Assembly (NCBI GenBank): GCA_964344785.1
Contig: CAYFOR010000002.1
Location: forward strand, 14,125-78,124
Direction of reading: 5' to 3'
Source: Thiopontia sp964344785
GTDB taxonomy: Bacteria > Pseudomonadota > Gammaproteobacteria > GCF-002020875
Length of the DNA stretch: 64,000 bases
Position numbers and translations under genes: made by a program. Shown here piece after piece: positions 9,016 through 17,916 of the stretch. The stretch's first letter is position 1. Each line of letters starts with the position of its first letter. The notes under the pieces were generated by a model that ran no database searches, had not been told where the DNA came from, and worked only from the letters and a program-made list of their open reading frames with translations.

Positions 9016-9658
9016 TCTTCAGGATTGAGTCGATGCAGGCGAGTGGTGCGAATTGTTGCAGTCGCTCCGCTTCATGGACACCATAGCAGACTCCAATCGA
9101 GGCCATATTGGCCTGCTGGGCCATCTCCAGATCGTATTCGGTATCCCCAATCATGACCGCATTCTCTGCGTCGATCTGCAGCGCTTCCAGGATCTCAAAC
9201 AGCATCTGGGGATGGGGTTTGGATCGGGTCTCATCTGCGCAGCGTGTGATGTCAAAGGTATCGTTCAAGCCGATTTCATTCAGTGTGTGGTCCAGACCAC
9301 GTCGACTCTTGCCGGTTGCTACCGCTATTTTGACGCCGCCACGGCGTAGTTGATCAAGCAGTTCCATGACTCCGGGGAAGAGGTCTTCACGCACCTGTTT
9401 GACCTGCAGGAAATGGCTTCGGTAGTGGTCGGCGAGCGTATGGGCAAAAGCCGCATCACTCCCCGGGTAGAGCATGGAGCAGGCCTCCAAAAGACCCAGG
9501 CCAATCACATTGCTGACCTCGTTGTCACTGCGTGGTGCCAGCCCCATGTCCGATATTGCACCATGCATACAACGCACAATCAAATGCACGGAGTCCATTA
9601 GTGTTCCATCCCAGTCAAAGATGACCAATTTGATGGGGGCATTCATAAGTTGCGACAT
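8978..9658 (-). CDS. HAD-superfamily phosphatase, phosphoglycolate phosphatase-like
   Basis: Cytoplasmic subfamily IA HAD hydrolase of 226 aa. Motif I is FDWDGTLMDS with nucleophile and acid/base aspartates, motif II is VATGKS, and motifs III/IV are KPHP and MIGDTEYDLEMAQ. The neighbouring rluC-HAD pair is a common proteobacterial arrangement, and such proteins are usually called Gph-like, but the true substrate is unproven. Its start codon comes 2 nt after the outer end of a family B repeat, so its translation signals are partly repeat-derived. Confidence 0.85.
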   Translation of the reverse strand: MSQLMNAPIKLVIFDWDGTLMDSVHLIVRCMHGAISDMGLAPRSDNEVSNVIGLGLLEACSMLYPGSDAAFAHTLADHYRSHFLQVKQVREDLFPGVMELLDQLRRGGVKIAVATGKSRRGLDHTLNEIGLNDTFDITRCADETRSKPHPQMLFEILEALQIDAENAVMIGDTEYDLEMAQQANMASIGVCYGVHEAERLQQFAPLACIDSILKIREILPLPAPAS

Positions 9659-9660
9659 GA

Positions 9661-9800
9661 GTAACTGTTCATTGGTACTCGTAACTGATTCAGATTGCCT
9701 CTGAAATTCGTCAGATCAAGGCGTGAAATGTGAGTTTATACGTATAAATGTCCATTTCACAACACAGAGCTGGTGGATTTCAGAGGTGAGCTGAACAGTT
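9661..9800 (-). repeat. Palindromic interspersed repeat, family B copy 2 (overlaps rluC 3' end)
   Basis: Fills the whole rluC-HAD gap and runs into the end of rluC. The outer inverted ends on the plus strand are gtaactgttca (9661-9671) and tgaacagtt (9792-9800). The central palindrome is tttatacgtataaa, flanked by gcgtgaaat and atttcacaacacag. On the minus strand it reads in the same direction as rluC. The coding part of the repeat gives the final residues and TGA stop of RluC. The core links this family to family A. Confidence 0.85.
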
Positions 9801-10755
9801 GCCGACATGATTCACTCTCCTGGAGTCGTTGAAGCACCTGCTGCAATGGTTCTGGGAGCGGGGCCTCCAGCCGTACCGTTGTCTCATCCTTGGGGTGGGG
9901 AAAGGCGATTTGGTGTGCATGCAGGAAGAGTCGCCTCAGGCCCATGTCGGCCATCTGCCGGTTGAACCGGTCATCACCATATCGCTTGTCGCCAGCCAGT
10001 GGATGGTGAATATGGGCACCATGAACCCGGATCTGGTGCGTACGACCGGTGATGATTTCCACCTCGGCCAGGGTTGCATGCTCGCATGAGAGTCGTGGCA
10101 TGAAGTGGCTCTCTGCCTCTTTTCCCTTTGTGCTCACCTGTACCAGACGCTCTCCAGACTTCAGTACACTTTTTTGCAGGGGGGCCGTCACATGCTTCCC
10201 TTTTCTCATCCTCCCCTTGAGCAGGGCGAGATATTGCTTCGTCACCCGCTGTTCACGGATCGACTGGTGCAGAGCGCGCAGTGCACCACGTCGCTTGGCG
10301 ATCAACAGCAATCCGGAGGTTGCACGATCCAGCCGATGGACCAGTTCATAGCCGCCGGCCTCTTCACGAAGTGCCCGAAAAGACTCGATGACACCAAACT
10401 GGATGCCGCTGCCTCCATGAACGGCGATGCCGGAAGGTTTGTTGATCGCAATCATGTGCCGATCTTCATAAATAATCGCAGACTCCAGCCACTCGACCGA
10501 TTCGACTTTGGGGGGGGGCTTCTGTTCAGTCGTCCGAATGGGTGGGATTCTCACCTGATCTCCAGACTGCAGGCGATAGGTCTGTTTGACGCGTTTCTTG
10601 TTGACCCTTACCTCGCCTTTGCGCAGGATACGGTAGATGCGGCTTCTGGGAACCCCTTTCAAGGCAGTGATGAGAAAATTATCAATCCTCTGCCCTTCCT
10701 GCTCGTTGGAGATCTCTACCAAACGTACCTGGTTGGAAGTGGGAAGGTGATCCAT
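9757..10755 (-). CDS. rluC: 23S rRNA pseudouridine synthase, RluC type
   Basis: Makes pseudouridine at positions such as 955/2504/2580 of 23S rRNA. An N-terminal S4 domain (RIDNFLITALKGVPRSRIYRILRKGEVRVN) is followed by the RluA-family catalytic motif VHRLDRATSGLLLIAK with the essential aspartate near residue 143, and ITGRTHQIRVH. The 332 aa are typical. The last ~14 residues (QLFSSPLKSTSSVL) and the stop are encoded by the adjacent family B repeat, so the C-terminus was probably altered by its insertion. Confidence 0.92.
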   Translation of the reverse strand: MDHLPTSNQVRLVEISNEQEGQRIDNFLITALKGVPRSRIYRILRKGEVRVNKKRVKQTYRLQSGDQVRIPPIRTTEQKPPPKVESVEWLESAIIYEDRHMIAINKPSGIAVHGGSGIQFGVIESFRALREEAGGYELVHRLDRATSGLLLIAKRRGALRALHQSIREQRVTKQYLALLKGRMRKGKHVTAPLQKSVLKSGERLVQVSTKGKEAESHFMPRLSCEHATLAEVEIITGRTHQIRVHGAHIHHPLAGDKRYGDDRFNRQMADMGLRRLFLHAHQIAFPHPKDETTVRLEAPLPEPLQQVLQRLQESESCRQLFSSPLKSTSSVL

Positions 10756-10858
10756 ATGGCAGTTACTGCAGGATTGGGTTGTTTGAGGAGAGGGGATCTA
10801 TACCCCTGACGGTCATGATTCAGAAACGTCGATTGTACCAGTTAAACCGCCAGTGCTC

Positions 10859-13800
10859 TCACTCTTCCTTGTCGGCCAGGGCGGATACATATTCCTTGAA
10901 CGCCATATCGTCTGTCAGGATGTGGTGTTCCCACCAGCTGATGAGGTGGTTGGTGATGGAGATAATCTGTTGATCTCCCAGCTGGTTTCGATAAAGATCG
11001 GATAACTTATCCCAATATTCTCTGTGTCCGGCCCTGTGGCGATCCAATTCAGGATAGTTTGCCTGTTCCAGCAGCGCCTCCTCCCTTTCAACATGAGCCA
11101 TCATCATGTCGTGCAGGTCTGAGAGTGCCTTGAGTACACGCTCCCTGTCAGGTGCATGTTCTTCTCGGTTGCAGAATTGGATCAAGAGATTGATGTGCTC
11201 AACAATCCGTTGATGGTCAAGGTCCAGCACCGGGTGACCTACGAAGTAGTGATCACTCCAGATGATCATTTTCATCGCATCGGTTTGGTGGTTGTCCGAT
11301 GCAGCCTGGTCCTGGGGCAGGTGTTTTTTCAATGCATCAACCAATGCATTTTTGTCGATTGGCTTGGCCAGAAAGCCATTGCAACCGGCCTGCTCGAACT
11401 GCTCCCGGTGTTTCGCCATCACATTGGCAGTCAGTGCATAGATTGGCGTGTCAATCCCTCTTTTCCGTAGGATTCTGGTTGCCTCGATACCATCCATCAC
11501 AGGCATCTGCATATCCATCAATATCATGTCAAATGGCTCATGTGTGGCTAATTCAACCGCCTCTTGCCCATTTTCTGCAGTGGTCACCGAAATTCCCTTT
11601 CCTTCAAGAATGCGGCGTTCCAGCAGCCTCAGGGCCGCTGTATCCTCTACGATCAGTACGTGACCCTTGAACATCTGTGTGTATGTGGTGGACTGCTCTT
11701 GCTGCTGTTGGTCCGTTACGATTCTGAAATCACTGCGTCGATACGGGATTGTCAGCGTAAAGGTGGAGCCGCTTCCCTTGTTGCTTTTGGCTGTGATGTT
11801 GCCCCCCATCATCTGGGCAAGATTGAATGAGATATAGAGCCCCAGTCCGCTACCACCAAATCTTCGGGAAATGGAGCCATCGGCCTGCTCAAACTTCTGG
11901 AATAGTCTTGACTGCTCCTCGGTGCTCATACCGATTCCGGTATCTTCAATATCAAACCGCAGGTACCCGTTTTCAACCATGGTGGTCAATTTGATGCCTC
12001 CCTGTTCGGTGAACTTGATCGCGTTGCCGATCAGGTTGATCAGTATTTGGCTGATTCGATTACTGTCACCGATTAACTCATACACTTCATGGTTTTGTTC
12101 AACAATCTCCAGCGTAAGACCGGCATCCTGTACCCGGATGGCCAACATCCCCTCGATATTCTCCAGCAGTCTGCTCAGGTTGAAGGGAATTTCGTCAATG
12201 GTATATTTGCCTGATTCGATCTTGGACATATCGAGAATGTCGTTCACAAGATTCAGCTGAGCGGTTCCGGCCGTCTCAATATCGTCAACGATCTTCTTCA
12301 GATCGGGAGAGGAGAGCCTTTCGGAGAGATATTCCGCATTGCCGATGATTGAGGTCAGTGGTGTACGCAGCTCATGGCTCATGGAGGCCATGAACTCATC
12401 GCGTGCATCCATCCGTTCCTGTTCAAGTCTCAGCCGCTCCTGTTGAAGCTGGATTCTTGAACTGATATCGACAACGGTGGCCAGGATGCCCTCTTCGTTT
12501 CCATAGGTGATCGGGGAGAGTCCGACTTCTACCGGGATCATCTCTCCCCGCTTTGTCAAACCGAATAGCTCTCGTCCACTACCCATCGGGCGTTTTCGAG
12601 CCTCTTCCACATAGCGTTTTCGGGCACCGATGTGTTGCTCTCTCTGCGATTCTGAAATCAATACCTCTACCGGCTGTCCGACCAGCTCTCCGCTATCGTA
12701 ACCAAACAGTGATTCAGCGGCTGCATTGCAACGCACAATCGTGCCATATCGGTTGGTGACCACCATACCGCTGGGTGCAGCGTCAAAGGTCTGCAGAATT
12801 TCCCGGGTCATTTGTTGAATGGTTTTTGCCAGGATGTAGCCCTCCTGGTCGAATCGGTCCGCATTCTGATCGATATCAACTGTGGTATCCCCCTGTCGAA
12901 TGGTCTCGGCGATATGGGTCAGTCTTTTCAGGGAAAAACCGATTCTGGATGCCATGAAATAGGCCACAATCAGGCCTGCAAATGCAACAAAAATCAGCAG
13001 TTGGAGTAGTCTGCTACGTAGTGCCTCATAGGAGTGGTAGACCTCGTTCTGGTCCATCTTGACCAGCAGCCCCCATTTCTGTTCAGGGATCTGTGTCGTC
13101 ACGGCGACCACGGGTACTTCGCGGTAATCTACGATATCCTCATGCCAGCCGGTCTCTCCAGCCAGCGCACGAATGATGGGTACATCGGTACGGTCTGCAG
13201 CAATGGTACGGGAAAGTGCCCTGTTCTCATCAAATCGAAGTGGTGTAAGGAAACGGGCATCTCCGTTATCCAACTGTTCGGCCAGAATCGTCTCACCACT
13301 CTCTCCCAGGCCGTCATAGCTGGCAGTGATTTGGCGTAGCTCATTGAGATTGCTGTTGATATGCAGTGTGCCAACGCTCCTGCCGTTCAATAGAAGTGGT
13401 GTAATGGTATGAAGGTACAGTCGGCCTTCACTGCTCTTTTCGGTAATGGAGACATTCCCGGACAGATCGGAATCGAAAAGTGTCAATTCTGGTATTCCAA
13501 CCGAATCGGGGTTGGTTGACATGATGGTGATCCCGTCTGCGTCAACAATCTTGATCTCATCGAAGTCCTCCAGTGATTGAAATATGTCCTCAATCGTAAG
13601 GCAGATCTCCTTCCGGTATGATGAGTCGAGTGACCGGTTGTACTGCTCCAAAAGCTGCCGAAGCTGCGTATGGCTGGCGATCAGTTTGGCGCGCTGCTGC
13701 ATGCGTTCAAGAAAGGTAGATACCCGTTGTTGCTGGATGGATGCGACGGAAAGCAGCTGGTCACGGGCATCCTGTTTCAGTTTGTTCCTGAACTCCTGCA

Positions 13801-13927
13801 AGGCCAATGTGGTGATGGTTCCGGCCACAATCACTCCAAACAGTATCAGCCCCAAGGTGATTCGGCTCAGGATTGAGTATCGCTTGCGCGTTTTGGGCCT
13901 ATCGTGATTTTTGAAAATCGATTTCAT
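10859..13927 (-). CDS. Hybrid sensor histidine kinase with C-terminal haemerythrin domain
   Basis: A 1022-aa inner-membrane kinase. Order: TM1 (~22-44), extracytoplasmic sensor (~45-305, Cache-like), TM2 (~307-327), HAMP, PAS (~375-495), HisKA with SMSHELRTPLT (H ~517), HATPase with DTGIGM and GGSGLGL, and a receiver with LMDMQMPVMDG (D ~804) and AKPI. A bacteriohaemerythrin domain (~890-1015) follows, with metal-ligand motifs DHQRIVEHIN, HVEREE, HRAGH and HHILTDD. The di-iron domain binds O2 in characterised relatives, so oxygen or redox sensing coupled to phosphorelay is inferred. No cognate output regulator is adjacent. Confidence 0.9.
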   Translation of the reverse strand: MKSIFKNHDRPKTRKRYSILSRITLGLILFGVIVAGTITTLALQEFRNKLKQDARDQLLSVASIQQQRVSTFLERMQQRAKLIASHTQLRQLLEQYNRSLDSSYRKEICLTIEDIFQSLEDFDEIKIVDADGITIMSTNPDSVGIPELTLFDSDLSGNVSITEKSSEGRLYLHTITPLLLNGRSVGTLHINSNLNELRQITASYDGLGESGETILAEQLDNGDARFLTPLRFDENRALSRTIAADRTDVPIIRALAGETGWHEDIVDYREVPVVAVTTQIPEQKWGLLVKMDQNEVYHSYEALRSRLLQLLIFVAFAGLIVAYFMASRIGFSLKRLTHIAETIRQGDTTVDIDQNADRFDQEGYILAKTIQQMTREILQTFDAAPSGMVVTNRYGTIVRCNAAAESLFGYDSGELVGQPVEVLISESQREQHIGARKRYVEEARKRPMGSGRELFGLTKRGEMIPVEVGLSPITYGNEEGILATVVDISSRIQLQQERLRLEQERMDARDEFMASMSHELRTPLTSIIGNAEYLSERLSSPDLKKIVDDIETAGTAQLNLVNDILDMSKIESGKYTIDEIPFNLSRLLENIEGMLAIRVQDAGLTLEIVEQNHEVYELIGDSNRISQILINLIGNAIKFTEQGGIKLTTMVENGYLRFDIEDTGIGMSTEEQSRLFQKFEQADGSISRRFGGSGLGLYISFNLAQMMGGNITAKSNKGSGSTFTLTIPYRRSDFRIVTDQQQQEQSTTYTQMFKGHVLIVEDTAALRLLERRILEGKGISVTTAENGQEAVELATHEPFDMILMDMQMPVMDGIEATRILRKRGIDTPIYALTANVMAKHREQFEQAGCNGFLAKPIDKNALVDALKKHLPQDQAASDNHQTDAMKMIIWSDHYFVGHPVLDLDHQRIVEHINLLIQFCNREEHAPDRERVLKALSDLHDMMMAHVEREEALLEQANYPELDRHRAGHREYWDKLSDLYRNQLGDQQIISITNHLISWWEHHILTDDMAFKEYVSALADKEE

Positions 13928-14292
13928 CAGCAGTCAGCATATCAAGCCATTTCATCAAGATCCGTTCAGTTCTGAAAGGGCAGAATAGGGCAGCAATGTT
14001 ATCGCTGTGGGTTGGTGTATATATAAACCGGGAGTCTAATTTGCATCTATTGGTAATACTGCTGCCATGGACAAATTCTTGGACCGGTTGCTTGGCGCAC
14101 CTGTTTTTCAACAGGGGGGTTCTTGGCTTCAGTATCAAATTAACTTGATTTCAACAATGGTGTTGATTGGTATATTAATCGATTGGTATCAAAAAAGGAG
14201 AGGTTGTTGGGTGGTGGGCATGCCGGAGTGGGATGAGAGGTTGATTTATATGACCAACTGTTTTACTATGTTATTGGGTAGGATTGTGACGC
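13928..14292. other. Divergent intergenic region between the haemerythrin kinase and msrAB
   Basis: 365 bases between two divergently transcribed genes, presumably holding both promoters. It is more AT-rich than its surroundings, with ttatatatcaacc-like and gtatattaatcgatt stretches. A short hairpin, cctgtttttcaacagg, lies near 14100. Open frames on either strand overlap the real starts and have no family-like features. I see no RNA gene here. Confidence 0.4.
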
Positions 14293-15435
14293 ATGATGAA
14301 ACTCATGAATAGAAAATGGGCGTTAACCGCTTCTTTGTTGGTGATGATCGGTATCTTCGTATTGGGAGGTATCAGTGCCCGTCTGACGATAGCGCAGGAG
14401 GAGCCAGAGATGGGTGATCAATCCAGGGTTGAACGAGCCATTTTTGCCGGTGGGTGCTTCTGGTGTATGGAGCCACCATTCGAAAAACTTGATGGTGTAG
14501 TCGATGTAGTTTCCGGTTTCACAGGTGGTGACACGGTGGACCCAACCTACAAGCAGGTAGTGACCGGTACTACAGGCCATCTGGAGGCGGTCGAGGTGAC
14601 CTATGACCCGGCCAGGATCGATTATGGAACGCTGGTGGATACTTTCTGGCGACAGATTGACCCAACGGATGATGGTGGTTCCTTTGTGGATCGGGGAAGC
14701 CACTATCGTAGTGCAATCTTCTATCTGAATGCGGAACAGCAGGCGGCTGCAGAGCAGTCCAAAAGCGAGTTGGGACAGTCCGGGATGTTTGAGCAGCCCA
14801 TTGTGACCGCCATTCTTCCAGCCAAACCCTTTTATCGGGCGGAGGATTATCATCAGAACTTCTACAAAACCAACCCGTTACACTATAAACGTTATCGTGC
14901 AGGATCTGGCCGGGATCAGTTTATTCAGTCGACCTGGATCAGTATGAAATCTGACCAGACTGATACCCCGAAGAAATATGTAAAGCCATCGGATGATGAA
15001 CTCAAACGGCGCTTGACGCCACTGCAGTTTGAAGTGACGCAGGAGGAGGGAACCGAGCGTGCCTTCAACAATATCTACTGGGATAACAAGGCGGATGGGA
15101 TCTATGTTGATATCGTTTCAGGAGAGCCGCTCTTCAGTTCCACCGACAAGTACGATTCTGGTACCGGCTGGCCGAGCTTCACCCGTCCAATCGTAAAGGA
15201 TGTACTCACCGAGAAAGAGGATCGTCGCCTCTGGTTCTCGGTACGAACAGAGGTGCGCAGTAAATTTGCGGACTCCCATCTTGGGCATGTCTTCGATGAC
15301 GGCCCTGCACCGACCGGGCTACGTTACTGTATCAACTCCGCATCACTGCGCTTCATACCCAAAGAGGATCTGAAAAGTGAAGGGTATGAAGAGTTCATCA
15401 AGTTATTTGATCGCAACGACCCGGATCACCCCTGA
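14293..15435 (+). CDS. msrAB: Exported bifunctional peptide methionine sulfoxide reductase MsrA-MsrB
   Basis: Repairs both S- and R-methionine sulfoxide. An N-terminal signal or anchor segment (ASLLVMIGIFVLGGI, residues ~12-30) places it in the periplasm. MsrA follows with the catalytic GCFWC (~residue 54) and YHQNFY. MsrB has SGTGWPSF, DSHLGHVF and the catalytic cysteine in LRYCINSASLRF. The CxxC zinc motifs of many MsrB proteins are absent. ATG 14293 or ATG 14296 could start it. The terminal His-Pro-stop lies inside a family B repeat. It stands divergent from an oxygen-sensor-like kinase, which suggests an oxidative-stress context. Confidence 0.92.
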   Translation: MMKLMNRKWALTASLLVMIGIFVLGGISARLTIAQEEPEMGDQSRVERAIFAGGCFWCMEPPFEKLDGVVDVVSGFTGGDTVDPTYKQVVTGTTGHLEAVEVTYDPARIDYGTLVDTFWRQIDPTDDGGSFVDRGSHYRSAIFYLNAEQQAAAEQSKSELGQSGMFEQPIVTAILPAKPFYRAEDYHQNFYKTNPLHYKRYRAGSGRDQFIQSTWISMKSDQTDTPKKYVKPSDDELKRRLTPLQFEVTQEEGTERAFNNIYWDNKADGIYVDIVSGEPLFSSTDKYDSGTGWPSFTRPIVKDVLTEKEDRRLWFSVRTEVRSKFADSHLGHVFDDGPAPTGLRYCINSASLRFIPKEDLKSEGYEEFIKLFDRNDPDHP

Positions 15436-15533
15436 AACTCACCATCTCTGCGTTCGAAAATGGTCATGTATACGTATATATGACCATTTTCTGCCTTGAT
15501 CTGGTGAGTTTCAGAGGCAATCCGACCCGTTAC
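15426..15533 (+). repeat. Palindromic interspersed repeat, family B copy 3 (supplies the msrAB stop)
   Basis: Near-perfect long hairpin. Outer arms ctgaaactcacca (15432-15444) and tggtgagtttcag (15502-15514) match exactly, as do inner arms aaaatggtcat (15457-15467) and atgaccatttt (15480-15490). A gtatacgtatat centre lies between them. The left end tcacccctgaaa aligns with copy 4, and its TGA is the stop codon of msrAB. The outer gtaactgttca end is missing. Transcribed RNA would fold into a strong stem without a trailing T-run. Confidence 0.85.
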
Positions 15534-15657
15534 GACAGTGTACTAAAACTACATTTGATTCAGAATAACCAAGTCAGTACCCTCACCACTCTGAGGTAAC
15601 GGGGAAATCCGTTGCCATCTCTCAACGTGACTGCTTGAGCCCTGGGAGGCTTTGCTG

Positions 15658-16206
15658 ATGAGTGGTGATAACCATATGGAAGTGGTTGATTTGTTGGCTC
15701 GTACTGCACTGAAAGAGCGTGCTGCCTTCGAAAGGCTCTATCGGCTGACCTCGATGAAACTGTTTCCCCTGTTGCTGCGTATATTAAAGCGAGAGGATCT
15801 TGCTCAGGAGTGTCTTCAGGAAGCCTACGTACAGATCTGGAATCGCGCAGAAGAGTATCGAAACGATCTGGCTGCACCGATTACCTGGATGACGACCATT
15901 GCCCGTTATCGTGCATTGGACCTGCTTCGAAGGCGTAAACATGAAGTGCCACTGGAAGACGAGATGCTCTTGGATGGTGATGAAGAGCGGGACGGATTAT
16001 TGCAGCAACTGGAGGCAACAGAGGATGGAGTGGCGTTGGCCGAGTGTATGAAGCAGTTGAGTCAGCAGCAGCGGAACTGCATCTACCTTGCGTACTTTGA
16101 GGGGAGTACTCACCCGGAAATCGCCTCCAGAATGGATGTGCCTGTTGGATCCGTCAAGACCTGGATTCGTCGAGGAATGAGCAGCTTGAAGGGGTGTCTG
16201 TCATGA
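15658..16206 (+). CDS. ECF-family RNA polymerase sigma factor
   Basis: A 182-aa extracytoplasmic-function sigma factor. Region 2 runs through AFERLYRLTSMKLFPLLLRIL, EDLAQECLQEAYVQIWN and ITWMTTIARYRALDLLRRRK. Region 4 has LSQQQRNCIYLAYFEGSTHPEIASRMDVPVGSVKTWIRRGMSSLKGCL. ATG 15658 has GGGAGG 8 nt upstream; a TTG at 15652 is less likely. It overlaps the anti-sigma gene by 4 nt (ATGA). The type resembles the SigK/RskA pairing. The hvfABCD metallopeptide operon 2 kb downstream is a plausible target, by inference only. Confidence 0.92.
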   Translation: MSGDNHMEVVDLLARTALKERAAFERLYRLTSMKLFPLLLRILKREDLAQECLQEAYVQIWNRAEEYRNDLAAPITWMTTIARYRALDLLRRRKHEVPLEDEMLLDGDEERDGLLQQLEATEDGVALAECMKQLSQQQRNCIYLAYFEGSTHPEIASRMDVPVGSVKTWIRRGMSSLKGCLS

Positions 16207-16877
16207 GTCAAGAGATTGAGGAGAGAGCAGCAGGGTATGTATTGGGTACGCTTGCGGGGGAGGAACGTGAATCATTCGAAATGCAGATGCGCAAGGATCG
16301 CACACTTGCAGAGATGGTGGCCCAGTGGGAGCAGCGACTGCAGCCTCTGGCGGATACGGTTGGTGAGGTGCAGCCGCCTCAACAGGTTTGGCGTAACATC
16401 GAACAACGCCTGGGCTTTGAAGATTCGGTTCGGCAACACTCATTCTGGGACAATCTGCGGCTCTGGCAGGGCATCAGTGCGGTGGCAACCGCCTTTGGAA
16501 TCTGGTTCGCCTTTCTGGTCATCAATATGGCGCCGCAAGGCCCCGAGTTGCTCTATCTGGTTCAGGATCAGGGAAAGACAGAGTGGATTGTAAGAGCGAG
16601 CTATCAGCAGCCCCGGGTAGAGATCGAGGCTGTTGAACCACCGCATCTGCCACAAGGGCAGGTGTGCCAGCTCTGGCTGACCCTGCCGGATGGGTCGGTC
16701 AGGCTGGTTGCCGAACTGCCCCACAGTGGAGAGGTGTCCGTTCCACTTTTCGGAGACATCAATCGATTGCTCTCACCAGGCACCATGCTCTCCGTTACCG
16801 TGGAGAGCGCCGAGGAGAAAATGGATCGTATCCCCAGTGATACGATGGTTTCTCAAGGCCGCTGGATCAGAATCTAA
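16203..16877 (+). CDS. Membrane anti-sigma factor, RskA-like
   Basis: A 224-aa single-pass membrane protein that should hold the upstream ECF sigma factor inactive. The cytoplasmic N-terminus (ERAAGYVLGTLAGEERESFE) is the RskA-type sigma-binding fold and lacks the HxxxCxxC zinc motif. The TM segment is GISAVATAFGIWFAFLVIN (~residues 94-112). The periplasmic C-terminus has the RskA domain (PHLPQGQVCQLWLTLPDGSVRLVAEL). ATG 16203 overlaps the sigma stop, so the two are translationally coupled. Confidence 0.9.
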   Translation: MSQEIEERAAGYVLGTLAGEERESFEMQMRKDRTLAEMVAQWEQRLQPLADTVGEVQPPQQVWRNIEQRLGFEDSVRQHSFWDNLRLWQGISAVATAFGIWFAFLVINMAPQGPELLYLVQDQGKTEWIVRASYQQPRVEIEAVEPPHLPQGQVCQLWLTLPDGSVRLVAELPHSGEVSVPLFGDINRLLSPGTMLSVTVESAEEKMDRIPSDTMVSQGRWIRI

Positions 16878-16886
16878 TCGTTTCTA

Positions 16887-17825
16887 GTGGCTGAGATACA
16901 GGCCGGTATGTTGAACAACCAGTCCTGCAACGAAGGTCTGCTGCAGGATATGCTGTTGCTGGACCATCTGGGAGACGTGGGGATGAGTGAAATGATTTCA
17001 CTGATGCGTCTTCATGTCCAGGAGGTGACACGGTTCAGTTTGCTGGTTGCCTACAGGCTGCCCCTCTCTGCAGAGCAGCAACGTGTGTTTGTGCGGGACT
17101 GTTCCGGTTATGAGATTGACCCGGAACCATTTTTACAGACGGTAGAAGGGGGGACTCGACTCTCAATTGCAGGTATACAGTTGCTGAAAATCTGTGCCAA
17201 GGTGCATGATATCGGCAAGCCATTCTTCCGACAGATCTACAGCCAGGCCCGAAGATTGACACAGCAGGAGTTCAATCAACAGAAACTGCATGCCAATCTG
17301 TCGCGTTTGATCGTGAAGGGGTGGCTCAATCAGCCCGGTCTCCACTTTTCCAACCCTGATCTGGTACGGATGGTGGCTGATGTCGCTGCACAACATCAGG
17401 AGAAGTTTGATGGTACCGGCTACCCGGATGGCATCGCAGGAGAGGAGATCTCGCTGTTGGGGCGGCTGCTGGCGATTACCGATGCAATCAGTGCGATTGT
17501 CAATCCACGCCCTTATGAGGCAGCAACGCCACTACAGGAGGCACTGGTTCGACTGGAGTCGGACAGTGGCAGACATTTTGACCCGCTGCTGCTTGAACAG
17601 GCCATCACTGTGCTGCGCCAGGAGGTGACGGATGCTCCTCGTTTCAGTGGTGAGTGGGATGATATGTCTGAACACTCACCGGACTATCTTCAGTTTGTTG
17701 CCAATATCGATTACGCCGAGGTGGTTTCAAGCCGTGGCGAGGTTGGCCGTGGTGATCGCCAGACGCTGCAGCAGTTGCAGCAGTTGACACAGGAGGTTCT
17801 GGAGCGACCCATAAGAAAAAATTGA
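16887..17825 (+). CDS. HD-GYP-like phosphohydrolase domain protein
   Basis: Cytoplasmic protein of 312 aa. The HD pair lies in CAKVHDIGKPFF, and the GYP signature in HQEKFDGTGYPDGIAGEEISLLGRLLAITDAISAI. HD-GYP enzymes hydrolyse cyclic di-GMP. Here the second histidine of the usual HHE motif is glutamine, so activity is uncertain. The N-terminal ~90 residues are not a recognised sensor, and the C-terminus is a Gln-rich helix. GTG 16887 follows the anti-sigma stop by 9 nt; ATG 16908 is an alternative. Its place in the sigma operon suggests it shares the sigma factor's signal. Confidence 0.78.
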   Translation: MAEIQAGMLNNQSCNEGLLQDMLLLDHLGDVGMSEMISLMRLHVQEVTRFSLLVAYRLPLSAEQQRVFVRDCSGYEIDPEPFLQTVEGGTRLSIAGIQLLKICAKVHDIGKPFFRQIYSQARRLTQQEFNQQKLHANLSRLIVKGWLNQPGLHFSNPDLVRMVADVAAQHQEKFDGTGYPDGIAGEEISLLGRLLAITDAISAIVNPRPYEAATPLQEALVRLESDSGRHFDPLLLEQAITVLRQEVTDAPRFSGEWDDMSEHSPDYLQFVANIDYAEVVSSRGEVGRGDRQTLQQLQQLTQEVLERPIRKN

Positions 17826-17856
17826 AAAAAATCAAAAAAACTGAATCCATTGGTAC

Positions 17857-17888
17857 GAACACCACGTATATCATACCGACTGGTGTTC
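17857..17888. promoter_or_regulatory. 8-bp inverted repeat upstream of repeat A2 and hvfA
   Basis: gaacacca at 17857-17864 matches tggtgttc at 17881-17888 exactly, separated by 16 nt. It lies just after the HD-GYP gene and before repeat A2. It could be a terminator stem without a T-run or an operator for the hvf operon; the sequence alone does not decide. Confidence 0.35.
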
Positions 17889-17916
17889 ACACTGTTGAAC
17901 GGGTCGAAAACCGATA

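Noticed and set aside
13899..14138. 79-codon minus-strand ORF upstream of the haemerythrin kinase
   Set aside because: Overlaps the kinase start in another frame and has composition unlike neighbouring genes.
14067..14312. 81-codon ORF before msrAB
   Set aside because: It overlaps the msrAB start in another frame and its product shows no family features; the promoter region is more likely non-coding.
15560..15877. 105-codon minus-strand frame
   Set aside because: Antisense to the ECF sigma factor start, with no matching features.
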